Source: Pseudomonadota bacterium (GTDB lineage Bacteria > Pseudomonadota > Alphaproteobacteria > Rhizobiales > Hyphomicrobiaceae). From it: a DNA stretch of 64,000 nt. The stretch is from the NCBI GenBank assembly GCA_018242295.1, contig JAFECE010000006.1, positions 1 to 64,000 of the forward strand, read 5' to 3'. Below are positions 56,809 to 64,000 of the stretch, piece by piece. Both the position numbers and the translations under genes were made by a program. The notes under the pieces are model-generated. The model ran no database searches and was not told the origin of the DNA. It saw nothing but the letters and a program-made list of their open reading frames with translations. The first letter of the stretch is position 1. Each line of letters starts with the position of its first letter.

Positions 56809-57795
56809 ATGTTAGAAGACATAGTAAACGGTGCACCGCCTGCGGTTCTGGCACCGATGTCGGGAGTGAGCGATCTGCCCTTCCGCCGGCTTGCGCACCG
56901 CCTCGGAGCCAGCCTCGTCGTTTCCGAAATGGTCGCGAGCGAGGAATTGGTCAAATCGCGCTTCGACGTGTTGCGCCGCGTCGAAGGCCGGGACCTCACC
57001 CCATTTGTCATACAACTCGCCGGCCGCGAAGAGCGGTGGATGGCCGAAGGCGCCCGCATTGCCGAAGCCAAGGGCGCGAACGTCATCGACATCAATATGG
57101 GCTGCCCTGCAAAAGAAGTGACGGGCAAGCTTTCGGGCTCCGCGCTCATGCGCAACCTCGACCACGCCCAGGCGCTCATCAAATCCGTCATTGGCGCCGT
57201 CAAGGTGCCGGTCACGCTGAAGATGCGGCTTGGCTGGGATCACGGCACCCGCAATGCCCCGGAGCTGGCGAAGCGTGCAGAGGCGGAGGGCGTCAAGCTG
57301 ATCACCGTGCACGGCCGCACGCGATGCCAGTTCTTCACCGGCACGGCTGATTGGTCCGCAGTGCGCTCCGTGGTCGAAGCAACGTCGCTTCCCGTCCTGG
57401 TCAATGGCGACATTCTAAACCCAGAACATGCAAAGCAGGCGCTCGGCGCATCGGGTGCAAGAGGCGTCATGGTCGGGCGCGGCGCCTACGGCGCTCCTTG
57501 GATGCCTGGGCGGATAGCGAGCTTCTTATCCGACGGCCGCGACGGCGGCGATCCGGCGCTCGACGCACAGCGCGATATCGCCCTCGAGCACGTCGAAGCG
57601 ATGTTCGCTCACTACGGCAACGAACTCGGCGTGCGCAACGCCCGCAAACACATTGGTTGGTATTTGGCATCAAGCGGCGCGAGCGAAGCGGTCGTCAAGT
57701 CCTGGCGAGCCAAGCTCTGCACGATGCTCGATCCCGGACGCGTCCTCGATGGCCTCAAGACGTTTTATGCTTCTACGGAGTCGCGCGCGGCATGA
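56809..57795 (+). CDS. dusB: tRNA-dihydrouridine synthase B
   Basis: A 328-residue FMN-dependent enzyme reducing uridine in the tRNA D-loop. Family blocks are [40 protein letters not shown] with the catalytic cysteine, [31 protein letters not shown] and [12 protein letters not shown] start at the ATG at 56809; a TTG seven codons earlier is open but less like the family. The stop overlaps the ntrB start (ATGA). In older literature this gene is called nifR3, and nifR3-ntrB-ntrC is a classical alphaproteobacterial operon. Confidence 0.95.
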   Translation: MLEDIVNGAPPAVLAPMSGVSDLPFRRLAHRLGASLVVSEMVASEELVKSRFDVLRRVEGRDLTPFVIQLAGREERWMAEGARIAEAKGANVIDINMGCPAKEVTGKLSGSALMRNLDHAQALIKSVIGAVKVPVTLKMRLGWDHGTRNAPELAKRAEAEGVKLITVHGRTRCQFFTGTADWSAVRSVVEATSLPVLVNGDILNPEHAKQALGASGARGVMVGRGAYGAPWMPGRIASFLSDGRDGGDPALDAQRDIALEHVEAMFAHYGNELGVRNARKHIGWYLASSGASEAVVKSWRAKLCTMLDPGRVLDGLKTFYASTESRAA

Positions 57796-58958
57796 GTAGC
57801 AAGTCGGCATCGGTACGCAAATCTGAGCGCGCTTCGACACCGCCGCCCGCGCGGATCGTCGATTGCGAGGATTTATTGAGTGCGCTGCCGCACCCGATAC
57901 TGGTCATCGCCAGCGATCAATCCATTGTTTTTGCCAACGCCGCTGCCGAAGTATTTTTCTCGATGAGCGCTTCGGCGCTGACGCGAAGCCGGATCTCGGA
58001 CATCGTTGCATTCGGTTGCCCGTTGCTCGGATTGATCGAGCAGGTTCAGGCCACGAGCTCGACCGTCAATGAATACGGGATTGAGGTCGCGACGCCGCGG
58101 TTCTCAGGCGCAAAACTTGTCGATGTCTACGGCGGCCCGTTGCCGGAAGAGCCGCGCAACATGTTCCTCATGCTGCAGCAGCGCTCGATGGCCCAGATGA
58201 TCGAACGGCAGTTGACGCATCGCGCGGCCGCACGCTCCGTCTCCGGTATGGCCGGAGTTTTGGCCCACGAGATCAAAAATCCGTTGTCCGGCATCCGCGG
58301 CGCCGCGCAGTTGCTGGAGCCCGCACTTTCGGACGAAGATCGCGCGCTGACCCAGCTCATCTGCTCCGAAACCGATCGCATCCGTAATCTCGTCGATCGT
58401 ATGGAGGTGTTCGGCGACGAACGCCCGATCACGAAAGACGCGGTCAACATCCACGGCGTTCTCAATCACGTGCGCCGCATTGCCGAGCATGGGTTCGGCC
58501 GCAACGTCCGCTACGTCGAAGATTACGATCCCTCGTTGCCGAGCGTGCTCGGCAATCGCGACAAGCTCGTCCAGGTCTTCCTCAATCTTCTGAAGAACGC
58601 CGCGGAAGCAATAGGCGACAAGACAGACTCCGGCCGCATCATCATGCAGACGGCGTTCAGGCCCGGTGTCCGCTTGTCGCTGCCCGGCACCGATATGCGC
58701 GTCAGCCTCCCGCTGATGATCCAGATCGAGGACAACGGCTGTGGCATTCCCGAGCATCTGAAGCCGCACCTGTTCGACCCGTTCGTCACCACGAAAGCGT
58801 CCGGCAGCGGCCTCGGCCTTGCCCTCGTCGCCAAGATCATCGCCGATCACGGCGGCATCATCGAATGTGAAAGTGAGCCCAAGCGCACGATCTTCCGCGT
58901 GCTGCTTCCCATGCAACGCACGCGGCCAGCTCCGGTGCCGACCACGAGAGAGACGTGA
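57792..58958 (+). CDS. ntrB: Nitrogen regulation sensor histidine kinase NtrB
   Basis: Cytosolic two-component kinase/phosphatase that, under PII control, phosphorylates NtrC when nitrogen is short. The 388-residue protein has an N-terminal PAS domain (about 35-130), the phosphorylatable His in [20 protein letters not shown] (about residue 158) and a HATPase domain (N box [17 protein letters not shown] boxes [12 protein letters not shown] and [13 protein letters not shown]). It overlaps dusB by four bases and ntrC by one, so the three are one translation-coupled unit. A longer open frame upstream overlaps dusB and is not used. Confidence 0.97.
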   Translation: MSSKSASVRKSERASTPPPARIVDCEDLLSALPHPILVIASDQSIVFANAAAEVFFSMSASALTRSRISDIVAFGCPLLGLIEQVQATSSTVNEYGIEVATPRFSGAKLVDVYGGPLPEEPRNMFLMLQQRSMAQMIERQLTHRAAARSVSGMAGVLAHEIKNPLSGIRGAAQLLEPALSDEDRALTQLICSETDRIRNLVDRMEVFGDERPITKDAVNIHGVLNHVRRIAEHGFGRNVRYVEDYDPSLPSVLGNRDKLVQVFLNLLKNAAEAIGDKTDSGRIIMQTAFRPGVRLSLPGTDMRVSLPLMIQIEDNGCGIPEHLKPHLFDPFVTTKASGSGLGLALVAKIIADHGGIIECESEPKRTIFRVLLPMQRTRPAPVPTTRET

Positions 58959-60403
58959 TGGCCAGAGGCACTATCCTTATCGCCGACGACGATACGGCCA
59001 TTCGTACCGTCTTGAACCAGGCATTGGCGCGGGCCGGTTTCGCGCCCCGGGCAACGGGCAATGCCGCAACGCTTTGGCGCTGGGTGAGCCAGGGCGAGGG
59101 CGACGTCGTCATCACCGATGTCGTCATGCCGGACGAAAACGCCTTCGATCTCATTCCGCGCATGAAAAAGCTGCGTCCGGATCTGCCGATCATCGTCATG
59201 AGCGCACAGAACACGCTGATGACGGCGCTGACGGCGGCGGAGAAGGGCGCCTTCGAATATCTTCCGAAACCGTTCGATCTCAACGAAGTCGTGGCTGTCG
59301 TTTCGCGCGCGCTGTCGGAGCCCGGCCGCAAACGCCAGACGGTGACGATGGAGCGCGAAACGGATGAATTGCCGCTCATCGGCCGCTCGCTGCCCATGCA
59401 GGACATTTATCGCGTCCTTGCCCGGCTGACGCAGAGCGATCTGACCGTCATGATCAACGGCGAGAGCGGCACGGGCAAGGAACTCGTCGCGCGTGTGCTG
59501 CACGACTATGGCAAGCGCCGTCACGGCCCGTTCGTCGCGATCAACATGGCGGCGATCCCGCGCGAGCTGATCGAGAGCGAACTCTTCGGCCATGAGAAGG
59601 GCGCCTTCACCGGCGCTCAGACCCGCACGCCCGGCCGCTTCGAGCAGGCCGAGGGCGGCACGCTGTTCCTCGATGAGATCGGCGATATGCCGCTGGAAGC
59701 GCAGACGCGGCTGTTACGCGTTCTGCAGCAGGGCGAATACACGACCGTCGGCGGCCGCACGCCGATCAAGACCAACGTCCGTATCATTGCCGCCACCCAC
59801 CGTGATCTGAAAACGCAAATTCAGCAGGGTCTCTTCCGCGAAGATCTTTTCTACCGGCTGAATGTCGTGCCGATCCGTTTGCCGCCGCTGCGCGAGCGCC
59901 TTGAAGATATCGGCGATCTCGTCCGCCACTTCCTGAGACAGGCATCGCGGGAAGGCCTCGGACAAAAATCGATCGAGAGCGCCGCCATCGAACGGCTGAA
60001 GTCGCATCCCTGGCCCGGCAATGTCCGTGAGCTCGAAAATGTCGTCCGCCGCCTCGTCGCGCTCTACACGCAGGACACGCTGACAGCGCAAATCGTTGAG
60101 CAGGAGCTCGCGGGCTCCGCGCTCTCGCCGCAAGGCGGAGGAGCCACGGAAAGCGGCGACCTTGGAGAGGCGGTCGAACGCTACCTCCAGCGGTATTTTT
60201 CGACATTTGGCAACGATCTGCCGCCGCCCGGCCTTTACGACCGGGTAATCCGCGACGTCGAGAAGCCCCTGCTCAGCGCCGCGTTGGCCGCGACGCGCGG
60301 CAATCAGATCCGTGCGGCGGAGCTTCTTGGCCTCAATCGGAACACGCTGCGCGCCCGTATTCGCGACCTCAACATCCGGGTTTTCCGGACCGTCGAAGGC
60401 TGA
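58958..60403 (+). CDS. ntrC: Nitrogen regulation response regulator NtrC
   Basis: Sigma-54-dependent activator of nitrogen assimilation genes. The 481-residue protein has a receiver domain with phospho-acceptor Asp54 in [11 protein letters not shown], an AAA+ domain (Walker A GESGTGKE, sigma-54 contact loop GAFTGA intact, Walker [13 protein letters not shown]) and a C-terminal Fis-type HTH ([20 protein letters not shown]). The start ATG at 58958 overlaps the last base of ntrB; a GTG one codon earlier would also overlap it. About 260 bases without a gene follow before ntrY. Confidence 0.97.
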   Translation: MARGTILIADDDTAIRTVLNQALARAGFAPRATGNAATLWRWVSQGEGDVVITDVVMPDENAFDLIPRMKKLRPDLPIIVMSAQNTLMTALTAAEKGAFEYLPKPFDLNEVVAVVSRALSEPGRKRQTVTMERETDELPLIGRSLPMQDIYRVLARLTQSDLTVMINGESGTGKELVARVLHDYGKRRHGPFVAINMAAIPRELIESELFGHEKGAFTGAQTRTPGRFEQAEGGTLFLDEIGDMPLEAQTRLLRVLQQGEYTTVGGRTPIKTNVRIIAATHRDLKTQIQQGLFREDLFYRLNVVPIRLPPLRERLEDIGDLVRHFLRQASREGLGQKSIESAAIERLKSHPWPGNVRELENVVRRLVALYTQDTLTAQIVEQELAGSALSPQGGGATESGDLGEAVERYLQRYFSTFGNDLPPPGLYDRVIRDVEKPLLSAALAATRGNQIRAAELLGLNRNTLRARIRDLNIRVFRTVEG

Positions 60404-60664
60404 TCGCCAAAGCCGGCCAAACGATTCTGAACCCCAGAAGTTTTCCACAGACCTTGACCGAAGACGCGTTTGGCGCTTGATGTGCGCCACACCCGTCGCG
60501 AAAATGTCACAGTTAGGCTGTTGGTAATTCGCAGCTGTAGCGTTGTCGTCGCTGTCAGCGGGCCCGATACGAAGAAGCTCGATCGGGAATGACCGTCCTC
60601 CGATCTGGACGGGCGGGGTTATTGGGAACGAATTCAGAGTCGTAGTTGGATTGGTCGACAACTG

Positions 60665-62989
60665 ATGAACGCCAGCAACAGCAATGGCAAAGCCGACACG
60701 ATCGCCGCGCGCGATAAGGTGCCTGCTGCTGCGCTGGTCGAGGAAGGAGCCACACCGCTCAATCCCTCCGACCGTGCGTTTTGGTTCGGCCTGGGCGTCG
60801 TTCTGCTCTCTCTGATCTCCGCTCTCGGAAGCTATCTCATCCTCACGGGCCTGACCGCGGTCACGCCGCGCAACGAATATGTCTGGACGGCGCTGGCGGT
60901 GAATGCCGTGCTCATCGTGGCGATGCTCGGCACAATCATCTGGCAGGCCTTGGGCCTCTGGAGCGCTTGGAAACAGAAAGTCCCCGGAGCCCGGCTGCAC
61001 ACGCGCATCGTCGCGCTCTTCACGCTGACGGCGGCGTTGCCTGCAGTGCTGCTTGCCGTCGCCGCCACGACAACCTTCTCGCGCTCCCTCGACGGCTGGT
61101 TTTCGGGGCGCACGCGCGCCATCGTCGAGAACTCCTATGACGTCGCGAAGGCCTACGTCGACGAGCACAACCAGATCATTCGGACCGACATCGTCAACAT
61201 GGTCCGCGACATCAACGGCGAAGCCCCGACCCTCAACGTCGATCCGGACGCATTTCAGAAGTTTCTCATCGGCCAGGCGGGCCTGCGCGATTTAACGTCG
61301 GCCTACGTGATCGACGCGGAGGGCGTGCCAATTGTCCTTGCGCTCGATGATCCGAAATTGCCGTATGTGGTGCCGCCACCCGCGTCTATCCAACAGGCGG
61401 AATCCGGCCAGGTCGCCTTGTCGCGACCGTCGAGCGATTATCGCATTTCTGCAATCGCGAAAATCGACAGCATGCCGGGGCGCTATCTCTACGTCGCGCG
61501 CGGCGTCAGCCCGAAGGTCATCAGCCACCTTCAGAGCACCGAGCAGAATGTCTACGAATATACGCGGCTGAGACAGGCCAAGGGCGGCCTCAAGGTCGCG
61601 CACGGGCTCATTTACTTCATGATCTCGATGACATCGTTGCTCGCCGCCATCTGGGTCGGCATGTGGTTCGCAGGCCGGTTCGTCGCGCCGATCCGCCGAT
61701 TAATCGCAGGCGCGCAGCAAGTGTCGAAAGGCAACCTCGAATTCGCGCTGCCCGAGATCCGCGGCGAGGGTGACCTCCGGCGCCTTTCGCAAACCTTCAA
61801 CGTCATGACGCGCGATCTGAAGCAGCAGCAGAACGCCCTCGTTGCAACGAACGCGCAGTTGACGGAGCGGCGGAATTTCATCGAAGCCGTTCTGTCGGGA
61901 GTCTCCGCCGGCGTCATCGGTCTCGACAGCGCCGATTGCATTACGCTCATCAGCCGCTCGGCCGAACGCTTGCTCGGCTTCTCGAGTGCGGAGGCCGTCG
62001 GCAAACCCCTGAAGGATGTCGTTCCCGAGTTCGCGCCGGTTCTGGCGGGCGGGGAGGAGCCTAGTCCGAAGAACAAGCAGTACGAGATACAGAAGCAGAT
62101 CGGCGACGATGAGCGAACCTTTGCCGTCAGGATCACCCACGAGCGGGCAGGTGAGGGGGACGTCGGCTCCGTCGTCACCTTCGATGACATTTCCGAGCTC
62201 GTGCAGGCGCAGCGCACCAGCGCCTGGGCGGACGTCGCACGGCGCATCGCACACGAAATCAAAAACCCGCTCACGCCGATACAACTTTCAGCCGAGCGGC
62301 TGCGCCGGAAGTTCGGCACCCAGATCGGCGACAATCGCGAGTTGTTTGAAACGCTGACGCAGACGATCGAGCGCCAGACGGGCCAGATCAAAAGCATGGT
62401 CGACGAGTTCGCGTCGTTCGCCCGCATGCCGCAGCCCGTAATGGCCGATCAGGATTTGCGGCTTGCCGTCCAGGAGCCCGCAATCCTTTTCCGCGAAGGA
62501 CACAAGGACCTCGACTTCAAACTCGTGCTGCCGGATCGCCCGGTCACGGCGCACTTCGATTTGCGGCTGATCTCGCAAGCCGTCACCAATCTCATAAAGA
62601 ACGGCGCGGAAGCGATCGAGTCCTTCGGCGAGGCGCAGGGCCGTCCGCCGGGCTACAAAGGCGAGATCGAAGTGCGGCTCGTGCCGTCGCCGGATCGCGT
62701 CGCGATCGAGGTCATCGACAACGGTATTGGTCTCCCCAAACAAAACCGCGCCAAGCTTCTCGAGCCCTATGTTACGACGAGAGCCAAGGGCACAGGCCTC
62801 GGTCTCGCAATCGTGCAGAAGGTCGTCGAACAGCACGGCGGCACGTTGGCCCTCGAGGATGCGCCGGCAAGCAATACGCGAACGCGCGGCGCGCTGGTCC
62901 GGCTGACGTTGCCGATCAAGGCCGGACCGTCCCGTGAGTTATCTTCAGATGAAATTCGCGCCGCAGTGCAGATCGCCGGCGGAGCATGA
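60665..62989 (+). CDS. ntrY: Nitrogen/redox sensor histidine kinase NtrY
   Basis: A 774-residue membrane kinase paired with NtrX, linked in other alphaproteobacteria to nitrogen and redox control and to envelope biology. It has several N-terminal transmembrane helices (about 40-160), a large periplasmic/extracytoplasmic sensor segment (about 165-310), a further membrane helix (LIYFMISMTSLLAAIWVGMW), a HAMP domain, a PAS domain (about 400-500), the H box [20 protein letters not shown] with the His at about residue 530, and a HATPase domain (GTGLGLAIVQKVVEQHGG). It is 33 bases upstream of ntrX. Confidence 0.96.
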   Translation: MNASNSNGKADTIAARDKVPAAALVEEGATPLNPSDRAFWFGLGVVLLSLISALGSYLILTGLTAVTPRNEYVWTALAVNAVLIVAMLGTIIWQALGLWSAWKQKVPGARLHTRIVALFTLTAALPAVLLAVAATTTFSRSLDGWFSGRTRAIVENSYDVAKAYVDEHNQIIRTDIVNMVRDINGEAPTLNVDPDAFQKFLIGQAGLRDLTSAYVIDAEGVPIVLALDDPKLPYVVPPPASIQQAESGQVALSRPSSDYRISAIAKIDSMPGRYLYVARGVSPKVISHLQSTEQNVYEYTRLRQAKGGLKVAHGLIYFMISMTSLLAAIWVGMWFAGRFVAPIRRLIAGAQQVSKGNLEFALPEIRGEGDLRRLSQTFNVMTRDLKQQQNALVATNAQLTERRNFIEAVLSGVSAGVIGLDSADCITLISRSAERLLGFSSAEAVGKPLKDVVPEFAPVLAGGEEPSPKNKQYEIQKQIGDDERTFAVRITHERAGEGDVGSVVTFDDISELVQAQRTSAWADVARRIAHEIKNPLTPIQLSAERLRRKFGTQIGDNRELFETLTQTIERQTGQIKSMVDEFASFARMPQPVMADQDLRLAVQEPAILFREGHKDLDFKLVLPDRPVTAHFDLRLISQAVTNLIKNGAEAIESFGEAQGRPPGYKGEIEVRLVPSPDRVAIEVIDNGIGLPKQNRAKLLEPYVTTRAKGTGLGLAIVQKVVEQHGGTLALEDAPASNTRTRGALVRLTLPIKAGPSRELSSDEIRAAVQIAGGA

Positions 62990-63022
62990 TATGAAAACGC
63001 TTAACCCCCCAGGAGCGCAGCA

Positions 63023-64000
63023 ATGTCAGCTGATATATTGATCGTCGATGACGAGGCGGATATCCGGGATTTGATCGCCGGCATTCTCCAGGACGAGGGC
63101 CATCGCACCCGCCTTGCTCGCGACAGCGATGAAGCGCTCCGCGCGATCGAGGATCGACGGCCCCATCTCGTCATCCTGGACATCTGGCTGCAGGGAAGCC
63201 GCCTCGATGGGCTTGAAGTCTTGACCGTGATGAAGCGCACCTATCCGGATCTGCCGGTGGTGATCATCTCGGGCCACGGCAACATCGAAACGGCCGTCAC
63301 CGCGATCAAGCGCGGCGCTTACGATTACATCGAGAAGCCGTTCAAATCCGATCGCCTCATCCTCGTCGCTTTGCGCGCTCTCGAAGCTTCCCAGCTGAAG
63401 CGCGAAGTCCGCGAGCTGAAGGAACGCTCAGTCGTCTCGGCCGAAATGATCGGCAAGTCGCCGGCGATCAACCAGCTGAAGAATAACATCGAAAAGGCCG
63501 GCCCGACCAACAGCCGCATCATGCTCCGCGGCGCGTCGGGAACGGGCAAGGAACTCGCTGCCCGCGTGCTCCATCAGAAATCGCTGCGCGCCGACGGTCC
63601 CTTCGTCGTGCTCAATGCCGCCGCCATGGTTCCAGATCGTGTCGAGGACGAATTGTTCGGCACCGAAGACCGCACGGGTGGCCCGCGCAAGGTCGGCGCG
63701 CTCGAAGAGGCGCATACGGGAACGCTTTACATCGATGAAGTCGCCGACATGCCGATGGAAACGCAGGGCAAGATCCTGCGCGTGCTCGTCGAGCAGAAGT
63801 TCCTGCGCCTCGGCGGATCGCAGAAGGTTTCCGTCGATGTCAGGATCATTTCGTCGACTTCCCGCGATCTCGAACAGGACATCCGCGAAGGCCGCTTCCG
63901 GGAAGATCTCTATCATCGGCTGAACGTCGTGACGCTGCGGGTGCCGAGTCTCGCTGAACGCCGGGAAGATATTCCCGAACTCATCCAGTATTTCATCGGC
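63023..64000 (+). CDS. ntrX: Response regulator NtrX, 3'-truncated by the window edge
   Basis: The frame from the ATG at 63023 is open for 326 codons to the right edge. AGGAG eight bases upstream sets the start. It has a receiver domain with Asp53 in LVILDIWLQGS and KPF in DYIEKPFKSDRLI, and an AAA+ domain with GASGTGKELAARVL and LYIDEVADMPMETQGK. The GAFTGA loop of sigma-54 activators is replaced by a divergent stretch (TEDRTGGPRKVGALEEAHTG), as I recall for NtrX in this class, so direct sigma-54 activation is unlikely. The C-terminal HTH lies outside the window. Confidence 0.95.
   Translation, partial: MSADILIVDDEADIRDLIAGILQDEGHRTRLARDSDEALRAIEDRRPHLVILDIWLQGSRLDGLEVLTVMKRTYPDLPVVIISGHGNIETAVTAIKRGAYDYIEKPFKSDRLILVALRALEASQLKREVRELKERSVVSAEMIGKSPAINQLKNNIEKAGPTNSRIMLRGASGTGKELAARVLHQKSLRADGPFVVLNAAAMVPDRVEDELFGTEDRTGGPRKVGALEEAHTGTLYIDEVADMPMETQGKILRVLVEQKFLRLGGSQKVSVDVRIISSTSRDLEQDIREGRFREDLYHRLNVVTLRVPSLAERREDIPELIQYFIG

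Overview
The window looks like a core chromosomal segment of an alphaproteobacterium of the order Hyphomicrobiales (Rhizobiales). The evidence is the rpoD-dnaG-yqeY / carA neighbourhood, a dusB-ntrB-ntrC-ntrY-ntrX run, a fused ispDF, a Porin_2-type porin, DUF3126 and DUF5076 proteins, a two-gene MetH and a 108-bp palindromic intergenic element. A relative of Hyphomicrobium is my best guess; this is inference from gene content, not a database match. Nearly the whole window is compact, GC-rich coding sequence. I see no rRNA, tRNA, CRISPR array, insertion sequence, prophage or integrase.

Layout. 1-145: start of a methylthioribulose-phosphate dehydratase-like gene running off the left edge. 0.2-4.9 kb: rpoD, dnaG and yqeY on the minus strand. 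5.1-14.2 kb: carA, a ChaN-like protein, two tandem exported LolA-like paralogues, an Fsr-like MFS exporter, carB and greA. 14.2-23.3 kb: an Lrp regulator, an ELM1-family protein, a CPBP protease, the ABC-F factor EttA, and several exported proteins of unknown function, one built of internal repeats. 23.4-29.2 kb: a methyl-cycle operon of an ArsR/methyltransferase fusion, metF and a split metH, with a palindromic operator candidate inside its promoter. 29.2-29.9 kb: the only sizeable gap, holding a minus-strand terminator and a possible small RNA. 29.9-41.7 kb: GNAT, polysaccharide deacetylase, enoyl-CoA hydratase, cysE, DUF3126, gamma-carbonic anhydrase, a transglutaminase-like protease, tandem PilZ, PAS, rhomboid, CBS, patatin, hisI, an IscU-like scaffold and yidD. 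41.7-49.1 kb: RIME-like repeat, thrS, lipid acyltransferase, UbiH-family hydroxylase, porin. 49.4-56.5 kb: ftsB, DUF5076, small lipoproteins, glsB-like, COQ10/RatA-like, pentapeptide protein, cinA, marR, CDF transporter, ispDF. 56.8-64 kb: dusB and the nitrogen regulatory systems NtrBC and NtrYX, the last cut by the right edge.

The genes mostly serve core physiology: transcription and replication initiation, carbamoyl phosphate supply for arginine and pyrimidines, the methionine/SAM cycle, cysteine and histidine synthesis, isoprenoid precursors, outer envelope lipids, and nitrogen sensing. The observation I find most telling is negative: ftsB, DUF5076, a GlsB-type protein, RatA/COQ10 and cinA are genes that, as I recall, flank or interleave with the pyruvate dehydrogenase and lipA genes in related bacteria, yet here they stand together without any pdh, lpd or lipA gene. 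That fits a restricted methylotroph lacking pyruvate dehydrogenase, as reported for Hyphomicrobium.
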